A DNA stretch of 64,000 nt from Campanula takesimana (lineage: Eukaryota > Streptophyta > Magnoliopsida > Asterales > Campanulaceae), in contig JAOWBW010000158.1 of NCBI GenBank assembly GCA_026119855.1, positions 866,976 to 930,975 on the forward strand, in the 5' to 3' direction. Positions 34,645 through 46,130 of this stretch are shown here, piece by piece. Every line of letters starts with the position of its first letter. Positions within the stretch are counted from its first letter, which is position 1. The translations under genes were made by a program, and so were the position numbers. The notes under the pieces are model-generated. The model was not told the origin of the DNA and did no database searches. It saw only the letters and a list, made by a program, of their open reading frames with translations.

Positions 34645-35296
34645 TATCTTTCAATAAGTTCAAAAAAAAAAAAACTTAAATGACCCACAATTAGAAACAG
34701 AGGGAGTATTTATATGTATACTATATCATTGTATACTGAGTTGGCCCAGCTTCAAGTCCAATGAGTCGATCGACTAGAGCCCCAAAAAATGTGTAAATTT
34801 TGGCCCCCCCAAATTTCCCCCCTGCTATATAGTAGCTCATTTTTAATTATAATGACTGACACATATATAGTATTCATTAGTCCAAAGTGTTTAAGTTGCA
34901 ACCTAATACATACAATAACAAGCACAAGCCCACACTCTAAATCAAAGCCGTGATGGATTTCCTAATTCCTAAGGAGGGAATTCTATTTCCCTAATTCCCT
35001 ATAAAATCCTAGCCGAAAACGCAATAGTTTTTTTGTTTAAAAAAAAAAACAAAATTGTTACTAGAAAAGAGAGTTACAACTTCCACGCTTCCAATTCTAA
35101 AATTCCGATTCAAAGATTATGTTGTCGTCGAGGTAAGAATTTAATTTTTTATTTGTGTTTAACTTGTTTGATTGTTTAATAGATTATTTATTTTATTTAG
35201 TACTTTACTTGTTTGTTATTTCGTCCTAGTTTGTTTGTTAATACTTTAATATTAATTGTTTGTTTCTTTTACTTCCTTCATCTCAAAATAACTATT

Positions 35297-35591
35297 CTCT
35301 CCGTCCCAGTTTAAGATTCTTACTTTCCTTTTTGGTATGTCCCAGTTTAAGGTTCTTAGTAACTTTATTCATTAAATGACAAATGATGAATAGTGTTTTG
35401 GACATCCTTATCCTCATAAAGTTCATACATTATAAAAAAAAACCATCACTTACCCATCTATTTTTTACCCACTTGCTTTATGAATGGACAATTATATCCT
35501 CCACACACCACTATTCTTGACTCAAATTTGCCTTAGTTTCTTAATAAGCGTGTAAAATCAAACTAAGAACTTTAAACGGGGACGGAGGGAG
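35297..35591. mobile_element. Stowaway-like MITE, AAGGTTCTTA type
   Basis: It starts CTCTCCGTCCCAGTTTAAG and ends CTTTAAACGGGGACGGAGGGAG. The left end carries an internal repeat of the CCCAGTTTAAG..TTCTTA step. Confidence 0.75.
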
Positions 35592-35793
35592 TATTTAAGA
35601 ATAGTTGAATTTATGTTTAAACATGAAAACAATTAAAATGTTTAAAAATTATTTTGAGAGAGAAAGTAGTACATTAGTATTAGTGATTTTTAGTTAGTTG
35701 ATTGAGTTAGTTGTTGTTTTTAGAGTTCAGGAAATGTCATCACGACATGACATAAAAAAGAAGGAAAAAAAAACAAGATCAATTGACTCAAGC

Positions 35794-35846
35794 TAGGGCT
35801 GTAAACAAGTCGAGCTCGAGCCAGCTCGGTTCGTATAACAGCCCTA
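35794..35846. mobile_element. 53-bp hAT-like micro-element, TSD ACTCAAGC
   Basis: The ends TAGGGCTGT and ACAGCCCTA are perfect inverted repeats. ACTCAAGC is exact on both sides (35786-35793 and 35847-35854). The interior is GAGCTCGAG-rich, as in plant hAT subterminal regions. Confidence 0.88.
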
Positions 35847-36686
35847 ACTCAAGCTTTAAGTGGTTCTCATAATAAGTATTTTACATAGTAAGACGGCTGA
35901 ATTTTCATCTATTTCAATTGAACCTTCATCTATTTTTATAAATTATGTGCTTCAGTTTAGAGCTCCCGTTGAAAAATCGAACTAAGGCCTCGAATTTAAC
36001 AGGACCGGCCCTGATTGTATAAGCGAGAGTTACATACTCATATTGTCCCAAACCTAATCAGCCTCATCGAGTTATTTTTTTCAACGTATTGTATACTTTT
36101 CTTAAACCATGATATCCTTCCGCCATTGCTGTCTATAACTCCGTTAAATTTGATTACGTGCCATAATGATTAGCAGCACGTGAAAATTTTGAGACTGTCC
36201 ATAAAACATACAGTAGCAAATTCCTGTTAGATCAGAGTAGTTCCAATTCCAAATTGGACGCGGAGTGGGCCCAAATGTTAGCAAATCCCAATAAGCCCAA
36301 AAGCACATATTGTTGAACCCAAACCCAAAGCCCCGGGAAAATTATTATCTAGTATACACTAGAATTTTTCTTTGCCCCCGTTGACTAATATATAATTAAA
36401 ATTTGTATGTTGTATAATCTTTGCCCCGTTAACGAATTTTTTGGCTCCAGCACTGCTAGTATGTACCCATAAATGATAGAGAGACATACTTGGATTGAAA
36501 GCATAAACCTTAAAGAACAAACCTTCAAGACTTGCTTTATGGAAAATGTATAAATTTCAATTTTCAACAACTTAACTTCTAAGCAATATTTACCAGTCAT
36601 TCAAAAACCTATATAAGTCTATCAATTTCTCCTTTCCCTTCATCCAATCTTTCTCATTTGAATTTGTATTCATATTAGAAACCAAT

Positions 36687-38024
36687 ATGGCAATCTTATC
36701 ATCTCCAAAGATACTATCAACCCTCTCAATTTTCATAGCATTATTTGCATGTTCTGCTGTGGCACGTGACTTTTCAATCGTGGGTTACTCCCCAGACGAT
36801 CTGACATGCATCGACAAGCTCATAAATCTGTTTGAATCGTGGATATCTAAGCACGAGAAGATTTACGAAAGCATTGAAGAAAAGTTGCATAGGTTTGAGA
36901 TCTTTAAGGATAATCTTAAGCACATTGATGAGACAAACAAGAAGAATAGTAACTATTGGCTTGCTTTGAATGAGTTTGCTGATTTGAGCCATGAAGAATT
37001 CAAGAACATGTATTTGGGTCTTAAAGGTAAATTTTCAGAGAGAAAAGAACAGACCCCAGATCAAGAATTTAGCTACAGAGATTTTGTGGACGTGCCCAAG
37101 TCTGTGGATTGGAGAAAGAAAGGAGCCGTCACCCCTGTCAAGAACCAAGGTTCATGCGGTAAGCAAAAACTTTTTCAGACTTCTTAAAATGGTTATAGAC
37201 TTTACAAGTAAAAGATTTAATTTAGTAAATTATGTGTACATATACATATACAGGCAGTTGCTGGGCATTTTCGACAGTAGCTGCAGTTGAAGGTATAAAT
37301 CAAATTGTGACTGGAAATCTGACGGAGTTGTCAGAGCAAGAGTTGATCGACTGTGATACAAGCTTCAACAATGGGTGCAATGGAGGTCTCATGGACTATG
37401 CATTTTCCTTCATTGTATCTAATGGTGGACTTCATAAGGAAGAAGAGTATCCTTACATCATGAGTGAAGGCACTTGTGATGAAAAGAAGGTACGCAAACT
37501 GATTTATCTATATATATGATCTCAACAAAAATATATACTCCATTATAAATAGTTTCTTGAATCTTTACTCGCAAATATTTCAGGATATATCAGAGCTAGT
37601 AACAATTAGCGGGTATCATGATGTGCCTCAAAACGACCAAGAGAGCTTCTTGAAGGCACTAGCAAACCAGCCTATCAGTATAGCGATTGAGGCTTCTGGC
37701 AGGGACTTCCAATTCTACAGTGGGGTAAGCATTATAGTACAAATAATCCGTCGGGTGTAATTCTGACATAGTATTAAATCTGAAATAAAACCATGAACTA
37801 TTGTGTAGGGCGTTTTTGATGGGCATTGTGGAACTGAGTTGGATCATGGAGTAGCAGCAGTTGGATATGGAACGACAAGAGGGACGGACTACATCATAGT
37901 GAGGAATTCATGGGGACCGAAATGGGGAGAGAAAGGTTACATAAGAATGAAGAGAAACAATGGGAAATCTGAAGGAATTTGTGGCATCTACAAGATGGCT
38001 TCTTATCCTACCAAACAAAAATGA
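36687..38024 (+). CDS. XCP1: Papain-type cysteine protease, XCP1-like (copy 1)
   Basis: Exons 36687-37158, 37254-37489, 37584-37724 and 37809-38024 join in frame to 354 residues, the usual length for this family. A signal peptide covers about residues 1-26 (ends CSAVA). The I29 prodomain carries an ERFNIN-type helix (EEKLHRFEIFKDNLKHID). The mature enzyme starts near PKSVDWRKK. Visible catalytic residues are Gln154, Cys160 (QGSCGSCWAF), His296 (LDHGVAAVGYG) and Asn316 (NSWG). An N-glycosylation site lies at GNLT. The RDFSIVGY start and overall match point to XYLEM CYSTEINE PEPTIDASE 1/2, which act in the vacuole during tracheary-element autolysis. A second copy with identical exon lengths lies at 46131-47515 on the other strand. 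It appears intact. The assignment to XCP1 rather than XCP2 is from memory. Confidence 0.92.
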
Positions 38025-38562
38025 TGATTAAGTTCATGTGTTGTTCGATCTCTACAAATTTATTTTCGTTTCGTTGATTGTTGTTTCTCTTCCCTAAATG
38101 GATTACTAATTTTCATTGCAATCCCATCGTTTTATTTAAGTAATGTCTTAATTTGATCTACCTCTCCCAATCTGTAAACGCAAGCATCTTACACTTTGCT
38201 ATTTCAAATAGAGAGAGGGTTTTACAATGACATTAGACATATGTGTACACTGGAAAGAACATCTGAAAATAGCTCGGACAAGAAATAACTTTCTTACATC
38301 CCCATTTTATATGCATCATCAGCAACTAAATTAATTGTTCAGCGCAATAAATTTCAACCGCATTTATCAAGAAAATGTCAAATTCATCAACGACGCTTGT
38401 GCTATAGCAAATTAGTCGTTGCAACTGTTTGATGCTAGTGAAATCGAGACTCAGACAGACACATCGTAAGAGCACATAGGGAGTTAATTTGTTCTTATTT
38501 GAAGGTTCACAAAGTAAACATTTTAATTTAAATTCACAGTTTATAGTGTTAACTCTTGCATC
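38025..38562. other. 3' flank of XCP1-like copy 1
   Basis: This stretch probably includes the 3' UTR. No gene or repeat was recognised; the short ORFs have no domain signature. Confidence 0.4.
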
Positions 38563-38575
38563 TATAAAGATCATG

Positions 38576-38846
38576 GTCGCTCTTTTGATGACTTCTATAA
38601 TGAAGAAGATGGTTTTATCCCCGCAAAGAAAAGACATGGAAAGGGCATGGTCAAGTCTAAAGGTCGAGGTTCTAAACGATATTGGGGAGGCACTGGGGAT
38701 AATTTTCCTTTCGTCATTTTTTATTTTCCTGTTTGCTCTTTATTTTCCGTGATAGTTTTGGTCTAGTCCCCCATCACATTTGATTTTATACTTTAATAAA
38801 ATTTAGGGGGCTTTAGCCCTTTTCGATTTAATATATATATAATATA
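38576..38846 (+). mobile_element. Short 5'-truncated LINE insertion, TSD TATAAAGATCATG
   Basis: A 271-bp block is flanked by exact TATAAAGATCATG copies (38563-38575 and 38847-38859). It ends in a TA-rich tail after AATAAAATTTAGGGGGCTTTAG, which resembles plant L1 3' ends. The leading part has a short open frame of unknown identity. Confidence 0.65.
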
Positions 38847-39652
38847 TATAAAGATCATGTTCTTTCTTCGTAAAACTAGGTTAGATAACTTGTTTTCGTA
38901 AGAGCATTCACAATAATGATAAGAGCTCTTTTGAGAGTTTTTGTTTTCTCTAAATGCCACATCAATATTAAATCAAATATTTTTTTTCTCGAAGGATATT
39001 AAATCAATACTTAAAATGTTAATTTTTCACTCTAATAGCTTTTTTTTTTTTTGAAAAGAACTCTAATAGCTTTTTTTTAAAAAGAGTTACTCTTTATAAA
39101 AGGTTCTTTCAAAAAAGTTATAATGTTGAAAACCTTTTAATAAATTTTTCATTAAAATAAGGGTTAATGACAATTTAGGGCCTGAAATCCAGGGGGTGCG
39201 TCTAAAATGGGCCTGGGTTTTTTTTTCGCTAGATCAGGGCTCAATATCTAAATTTTTCGGCAGCTAAGGGCTTTTTGACGGAAATCGTTAGAAAAGTCAG
39301 TTAAGTGTCATGTGCATGGCACGTGATCGACTAAGTGGATGGATTTGTAATGATATTAGTTAGTAAGGGCTTTAGTGAAATTTTTGAAACTCAAAAGGTT
39401 TAAAAATGAAATAAATATTTTTTCTAAAAAAATAATACTTTTTCTAAATAATCAAGTATATAATAGGATTTAGATTATTTTCTAAATAATAAATTTAAAA
39501 TAAAGAAAATCATAAATAAATTTAAATTTTATTCTATGAACATAATAAATTACTTTTTACATTCACCAAATTTAAAACAACATTCTTTCAAAAAAAAAAA
39601 AAAAAACAACAACACATAAAGTAATTATCACTATTTACAAAAAAAAAATATA

Positions 39653-39889
39653 CTACCTCTGTCCCACTTTAAGGTTCTTACTTTCCTTTTTGGTATGTCC
39701 CAATTTAAGGTTCTTACTTTACTTTATTACCTAAAATAGAAAGTGGGACCCACTTGTCATTTTCACAACAAAAACTCTCTACCCACTTTCTCTCTCATAC
39801 TTTACTTTTTATACTCACAACATTTACTTTTTCTTAATCTCCGTGCAAAGTCAAGTCAAAGTAAGAACATTAATTTGGGACGGAGGGAG
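39653..39889. mobile_element. Stowaway-like MITE nested in the Pack-MULE
   Basis: It starts CTACCTCTGTCCCACTTTAAG and ends TTAATTTGGGACGGAGGGAG, with TA on both sides. Confidence 0.8.
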
Positions 39890-39969
39890 TATATATAGTT
39901 ATTCCCATAAAATTTCAGAATCAACACAAGAAACACAAAAAAAAAGCAAAAATTAGACCCACCCTAATT

Positions 39970-40415
39970 TTGCTTTCTGGAAAAAAAAAATTAGAAACGG
40001 CATTACATAACATCAACTACCTCCGCAACACCATCTCCACCCACCAACCACCGCCGTCGTCCCCATCTCCTCCGCCGCCACCAATCAACTTAGTCTCCCT
40101 CCCTTTCCAAAGCTCCGACCACGGCCTCCCACCCGGCGTCGAAAACACCGAAGTCTTAAACCTATCCCCAAGTCATCAAACTCTTCCATGCCTCCAACTC
40201 CTTAGAACCACACTTTCGCCGCTTCCTCTCCGACACCGTCGCTAAAATCTTTTGGCACCGTTAACCTCGGTTTCTCCACCGGCGGCGACGGCACTGCCGC
40301 CTACGTTAACTCTCTTCCCTCACCAAAACGACGTCGGCAACCATTAACAACAAGGAAGACGATGATTCAGACGAATCAAAACCCGAAATTCCAAATAGAT
40401 CCAAATCTAATTAAC
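39970..40415 (+). pseudogene. Captured UDP-glycosyltransferase fragment (UGT92-like)
   Basis: The first frame reads NINYLRNTIS, then LVSLPFQSSDHGLPPGVENTE, which is the N-terminal acceptor-side pattern of UGT92A-type glycosyltransferases (from memory). After a frame change the text continues VIKLFHASNSLEPHFRRFL and SDTV. It then jumps to NLGFSTGGDGTAAYVNSL, which would normally sit after a longer stretch, so an internal piece is missing. The sugar-binding PSPG box is absent. UGTs add sugars to small molecules; this fragment cannot. It sits wholly within MULE TIRs. Confidence 0.78.
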
Positions 40416-41061
40416 CCAAAAGCTCATTCCCGAAAACGTAACAACAGGTCTATAAGGATGCTAGTTCAATCTTTGATATTTGGATGATTTTTTTGTTTTG
40501 ATCTGGATGATTTGGTTTGCTTTGATATTTAATGGCAGTTGATGGGTTTGGTGGAGCATATCGGTGATGATGGTGGTGGCCGGTGGCGGTCGGAGTAGAT
40601 GGTGGTAGTGCCGGAAGAAGTGGGTTGGATCTGGCCATCTGGGTTTGATTTGGGAAAAAGAAGGGGTTGGATCTGGGTGTTTGATTTGGGAAGAAGAAGG
40701 GGTTGGATGTAATATTTTAGAGAGATATATTTTTAATTTTGTCCTCTAGTTTCAGACTTTTACATCTCACCCCTTAATAGTTAGTATGAAATACAAATCC
40801 ATCCATTTAGTCGATCATGTGCCATGCACATGGCACTTAACTGACTTTCTAACGATTTCCGTCAAAAATCCCTTAACTGCCGAAAAATTTAGATATTGAG
40901 CCCTGATCTAGCGGGAAAAAAAACTCAGGCCCCTTTTAGACGCACCCCTGGAGTTCAGGCCCTAAATTGTCATTAACCCTTAAAATAAAGAGCTTTAAAA
41001 ACAACTTCCATAGTAGGTGTTCTAAGACCAGCCTAATTTATTGCATATGATCAAAATTGAT

Positions 41062-41146
41062 TTTTTTTTATTTTTTTTTTTAGGTGTGTACACCGTTCAC
41101 TAAGGGTGAGGCTTGGCTTTACCGCTCGGCCACTCTTTCGGTGACA
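41062..41146 (-). mobile_element. tRNA-like SINE fragment
   Basis: On the minus strand GAGTGGCCGAGCGGTAAAGCC matches the A-box arm of tRNA-Leu/Ser-type genes. No B box follows, and T-runs flank both sides. It is probably a truncated SINE head rather than a tRNA gene. Confidence 0.4.
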
Positions 41147-41373
41147 ATTTTTTTTTCTTTTTGAAGAGAACAAAGTAAAAATGGAAAATAGGAAATGAAA
41201 CGACGAAAAAAATTAGAAACTGCAACAAGTCCCGTCCGTTTGTGAATTCAAAAATGGCGGCTAGCATGAATTTTCTTGTGTCAAAACTCATTTCTTACTG
41301 AATTCTTATTGAATCCCCCTCCCCCTCACTTGCCGTCCTTCACTCTAAATTTCTAGAGAGAGAAAGAGGAGCG

Positions 41374-44300
41374 ATGCATTTGAGCGAGAACGAAGGGATA
41401 GAAGGGGTCTCCTTCGCCGTCACCGGTGGATTGGGGTTTGTGGGATCCAATCTGTGCCTTGAGCTTGTCAGAAGAGGTGCTAGCCTCGTCCGTACCTTTG
41501 ACCTCCGATCAACTTCCCCGTGCTCCGACCAACTCCTCAAACATGGGGTCCAACTATTTCAAGGTACAATTTTTATCGTTTATATATTTGATTGTTTGGA
41601 TTTAGGAATTTATAGCATAGATTAAAGAGAATAGAGAAGTACCCTTTTATATTTTGGTTTGATTTATACTCAATTTCATTTCCAATTAAACATCTGTTGC
41701 TAGTAGCTCAATTTGGGTTCTTTCTTGTTATGATTGTAGATTCAATTTCTTTAAATCATAATACCTCATAGGTAATTAGTTAAGATCCAAAATTCATATT
41801 ATTCGCAAGTCGGTTGGCTCTAGCTTTGGATTTCAATTCAATGCAAAGGTGAAGGTGTTATACTCTTTTGATCCCAAAAAGAGTTACACTTTCCTTTTGG
41901 TTTGTCTTGGAAAATACGTCCCCTTTTTCGAAAATGTAATAAGAATGATATTGAAAATATTGACTATCCGAATGCAACCCTTTTGAGGTGCTTAGTATAC
42001 TATTCAATGACAACAACTTACTTTGAAAATTGTTTGAAATTTCATCGTGATGCACTTAGTCAGTAGTGGCAATGGCGGAGCCACATGGGATCAAGCAGGG
42101 CAATTGCCCCCCCCCCCTTGTGTTTATATATATATATATATATATATATATTTTATTTTTTTTTGATGACCATGATGATGACCACTTTGCAAGTATACTT
42201 CCCTTTTTCTTTTACTTTTAAATTTGCTTACTCCTTCTATCTCAAAATGTTATCATAATAATAATCTATCAATAACAAACATCAAATTAAAATTATTGTT
42301 CAAAGTTCCTTCGTTCTAACATAAAAAAAGTGAACAATATTTTGAGACGGAGAGAGTATTTTGCAGGTTGAAAAAGTCATTCACTCGGGTCTAACTAAGA
42401 TGGTGCTTTACTTTACATGGGCCACCATTATACTCTACACTTTTGGTTGTTATACCGTTATTGTGTGAATAATTTTTCTTCTACTAGCCACTTTTGGAAT
42501 GCAACATCAACCTTGTCCAATAATCCCCAAATTATTGTCTAAGTACTTTACTACCTTCGTCCCACTTGAAGAGGTTGATATTCGTTATTGAATTGTCGCA
42601 CTTGAAGGGTAACTTTCATCTTTGGGAAGCACTAATACAAAAGAACACTCCAAAAAAAAAAAAAAAAAACGAGGGCGCTGCCCCCGAACCCCCGTTCATC
42701 ATTCCTTTGCTCCGAAAAAAATTGCCCCCCACCCCTTCCTTCAATTCCTGGCTCCGCCACTGAGTAGTGGTGCAATTGGTTATCTATAAATAGTATGGAG
42801 TATTTCTGTGTGACCAGCAAGTCATTACCTCGCACAGTTGCTCTGGCATTCATAGATACCTAGTGAATGGTAACACATCCATCCCTTCTCTTCCATCAGT
42901 ATAAACAATGCTCTTCTACGCGTACTAATTAAAGAGCAGACTGTATATAATGTGTATATGATGCAGTAAATATGTTGGATGTTTTTGTTTATAAAAAATG
43001 ATTAGTTGATCTGTCTTACTAACATAATTCGGATTATCATGATTCTTGTACTTAGGAGACCTTGTGGTATCATTTGTGTTTTTACGCAATTGGTCCCATA
43101 TTTCCTGTTAGCTGCATCACGTTTCTTAATATGAAAATAATAACTTCCACCATATACTTCAGAAAATAAACTTACGCACATGGTTTACGTACAACATTGA
43201 TCTATGATTTCATTGTGGTCATTTAATTGAGCACCATATGGTATGTTCAAATTTTCAATAAACTGTTATTTATTCGTATACTGGAGGGCGATCTGGCAAC
43301 TCTATTGGCAATGTTTTGCATTTGGATTATAACCATTCTAATTCATTTTATTGAAGGAATCGCTTGGAGTCACCCTATGTTTTCCTGAACACAGTTTTAT
43401 TTTTGACTTGCTACGTATCAATTTTACTCCCTCCATCCCAAAATGGTCTTCCTATTTGACTATTTAAACTTTTTAAGAATAGGAACACTTGCTTCACTAG
43501 CCATGTTTTGTTTATGCACTTTTAAGCCCAAATTGTAGAAATGGGGAAAAAAAAATTGGGACAATGAGAAATAGCAAACGAGAAGATCATTTTGGGACGG
43601 AGGGAGTAGATTGACAATTTTGCATTCGATCCAAAGACCAAATACCTAAAAAATTCAAAGAAAGATTATTGAAATCCTTCATTTTTTTCACGGAATATGT
43701 CCTTCGAGAAGAATTATTTTTTGCAACAAAAACTGATGTCATTTGTTATATTTGATTCACCTCATTTTTCATTTGTTTACATTGATAGGTGATATCACTA
43801 AGAAAAAAGATGTTGAAAGAGCTTTACGGGGAGTGGACTGTGTTTTCCACCTAGCTTCGTTTGGCATGTCCGGAAAAGAAATGCTTCAATATGGTCGTAT
43901 TGATGAAGTGAATATAAATGGAACTTGCCATGTCCTGGAAGCTTGCCATGAGAATGGGGTCAGGAGACTTGTGTATGTGAGTACGTACAATGTTGTGTTT
44001 GGAGGAAAAGAAATTATAAATGGAAATGAAAGCTTACCTTATTTCCCTATGGATGATCATGCTGATCCATATGGTCGCAGCAAATCCATTGCTGAACAAT
44101 TAGTTCTGAAGAGCAATGGTCGTCCATTCAAGTAAGTAACTTAATCTACCTTGTCCAATAATCCCTCCGTCTCAAAATGGTAGTCCATTTTTTAGTGAAG
44201 TTATCTCTAAGTTTTTAGTGGGACCTTGGGGAATGATGACCTTTACTCTTGTTATCTCTAGTTTTTTTCTCTCTAATGAGTGGCCATTTTCTAGTGAAAT

Positions 44301-45741
44301 TACTTAATCTACCTTGTACAATAATCCCTCCATCCCAAAATGATAGTCCCATTTCCCCTTTTTGTTTGTCCCAAAAAAGTTAGTCCCATTTTCAAAATTA
44401 AGGCTTCAAAATCACTAAATTTCCAAAACTTACAACGTAACAGTAAAATGTTTGAAAAGTCAAACGGGACTATCAATTTGGGATGGAGAGAGTATCATTT
44501 TACCCGATATTGTCACAGGGGTCACCATAAAAGTACCTTTATTCTGTTAATTGTTTATGTGTTGGTATAGGGAAGACAAAGGAAAAACGTTTCTATACTT
44601 GTGCAATTCGCCCCGCTGCAATTTATGGACCAGGTGAAGAAAGACACCTTCCAAGAATTGTAAATTATGCCAAGTTGAGTCTGCTAAAATTCAGAATAGG
44701 TGAAACAAATGTGAAAGGTGACTGGGTTTATGTGGATAATTTAGTACTGGCCCTTATACTGGCTAGCATGGGACTCTTGGATGATATTCCTGGGGAGAGG
44801 GAAACAGCCGGTTGCTGCTGGTCAACCGTACTTCATATCAGACGGTAAGTTTGGTTTCCTTTTACAAGTCTCCATTTGTTCTCATACCTTTAAGTTCATA
44901 GAGAATGGGCCAAAAAAAGAAACTCTCTCTTAGAAGAACATCTTTACAAGATTGAACAGATTTAACTGTTAAACCCCATAATATTTGGAAAATTGTGCAG
45001 GTTCTCCGGTCAACACATTTGAATTTCTCCGTCCGCTTTTGAAAGGTCTTGATTATGACATACCAAAGGCGTCGTTAGATCTCCCTAAAGCTCTTTTTCT
45101 AGGAAAGGTATTTTGGGCCTTATATTCCCTAATGTATCCTTTGCTGAGTAAAAGCTGGCTCCCTCAACCATTTATTCTTCCCTCTGAAGTATACAAGGTT
45201 TGTATCATGTCTTTGCTCTTTTATTCTTGCAATTCTTTTCTCCAACATTACGTTTTACGGTTTTGCCCCTGACTTTTCTTTCATTACCCTTCAGGTCGGT
45301 GTTACCCACTACTTCTCTTACCTAAAAGCAAAAGAGGAGCTCGGGTACACTCCATTGGTGAGTCCTCGAGAAGGTATGGCGAGAACCATCTCATACTGGC
45401 AGGACAGGAAACAGAGGAGTTTGGATGTGCCTAAAATGGTAAACTGGGTAGTGCTCCTAAGTATTTTATCTGTGCTGTCCATTGCTGCATTTTTGCCTGC
45501 AATTGGACCTGTGCCATTGCTTAGAGCTTTAGTCCTTCTAGTCTTCCGCTCCTTGATGGCATTGAGGATATTTCTAATATCTATACTAATTGTACATATT
45601 GGTGAGGCGACTTATGCATCAAGACTAGCAAAGAAAGTGGATCCGGAAAATGAAAGGGGTTGGTTTTGGCAGACTCTTGTTGTTGGTGTTCCTTCTTTGA
45701 CTTTGCTATTGAAGAGAGCTAAGACCAAGACCAAGAAATAG
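41374..45741 (+). CDS. SDR42E1 / 3beta-HSD-like dehydrogenase, frame broken twice in exon 3
   Basis: Five exons fit: 41374-41563, 43789-44131, 44571-44844, 45001-45197 and 45295-45741, with GT-AG sites. The product closely matches Arabidopsis At2g33630 from memory. It has an NAD-binding TGGLGFVGS motif (about residues 17-25), the catalytic YGRSK, an extended SDR fold, and a C-terminal membrane region with two or three hydrophobic segments (VVLLSILSVLSIAAFLPAI, then FLISILIVHI). The likely role is sterol or related 3beta-hydroxy oxidation at the ER. Exon 3 holds one extra A in the AAAAA run near 44583-44587 and one extra G in the GGGG run near 44792. Without these two bases all phases agree and the protein is 482 residues. 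They may be sequencing errors or true lesions. Intron 1 (2.2 kb) holds a hAT element and MITEs. Confidence 0.85.
42070..42762. mobile_element. Non-autonomous hAT element in SDR intron 1, TSD AGTAGTGG
   Basis: The ends CAATGGCGGAGCCA and TGGCTCCGCCACTG are inverted repeats with one mismatch. AGTAGTGG is exact at 42062-42069 and 42763-42770. It contains a C-run, a (TA)n stretch and a nested MITE. Confidence 0.88.
42231..42357. mobile_element. Small Stowaway-like MITE nested in the hAT element
   Basis: It starts CTCCTTCTATCTCAAAATGTTAT and ends ATATTTTGAGACGGAGAGAG, with TA on both sides. Confidence 0.65.
43427..43606. mobile_element. Stowaway-like MITE, family A, in SDR intron 1
   Basis: It has TIRs CTCCCTCCATCCCAAAATGGTC and GATCATTTTGGGACGGAGGGAG, flanked by TA. 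It carries the shared TTCACTAGCCATGTTTTG interior. Confidence 0.88.
44325..44492. mobile_element. Stowaway-like MITE in SDR intron 2, with duplicated flank
   Basis: The ends TCCCTCCATCCCAAAATGATAG and CTATCAATTTGGGATGGAGAG are inverted copies. The 30 bp before it (CTTAATCTACCTTGTACAAT) also occur at about 44140-44160 before another MITE-like start, so this intron segment was duplicated. Confidence 0.7.
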
Positions 45742-46130
45742 GTCATTTCTTTTGGAATGTACTCCTTTGTGTAGGAGCTATAAATTTTAGTATGGTTTTG
45801 ACTTTTTGTTATAAAAATCAGTAATATTCTTGGATAATGTATTAACAGATGTACGATAATAAGGATTTGAAACTGCGTCAGCGGTAAATTTGTTTCTTTG
45901 CTGTCTCGTTTGACCAAGATTTGGCCAAGCTTGCCTATTTTTGTACTGAGTGGTAGAGATTGTTTGTAGTAAATATGATGAGCCAAAAGAGGAAATGGTA
46001 GCAACAAAGAGAAGTTTATTACTAGAAAATTGCATTATCATGAAGAAAGGAATAACACAATGAGCAAATGGATGCAAGAATCATTGAAATGTGAAATGAA
46101 AACATGTAAACATAGAACATGGAAGTAGGA
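45742..46130. other. Spacer between SDR gene and XCP1-like copy 2
   Basis: This is the convergent 3' ends of both genes. No gene or repeat was seen. Confidence 0.4.

Larger units (their letters stand above)
33189..36686 (+). other. XCP1-like gene upstream region, transposon-rich and gene-free
   Basis: No gene was found. MITEs lie at 33361, 34466 and 35297 and a tiny hAT at 35794. Sequence resembling the end of another hAT-like element (ACAGGACCGGCCCTG) ends near 36014. A TATA box candidate (CCTATATAAG, 36609-36618) precedes the protease start at 36687 by about 70 bp. Confidence 0.5.
39161..40979 (+). mobile_element. Pack-MULE (Mutator-like), 1.82 kb, TSD TTAAAATAA
   Basis: The long TIRs belong to the same family as 24907-26477 (GGGCCTGAAATCCAGGGGG at the left, its inverse at the right). 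The 9-bp TSD TTAAAATAA is exact (39152-39160 and 40980-40988). The interior has a nested MITE and a glycosyltransferase gene fragment; there is no transposase. Confidence 0.92.

Noticed and set aside
34760..36015. A complete hAT element between GGCCCCCCC text and ACAGGACCGGCCCTG
   Set aside because: The right end looks hAT-like, but no matching left TIR or 8-bp duplication was found.
41062..41146. A tRNA gene on the minus strand
   Set aside because: Only an A-box arm is present; no anticodon arm, T arm or acceptor stem could be folded. More likely a SINE relic.
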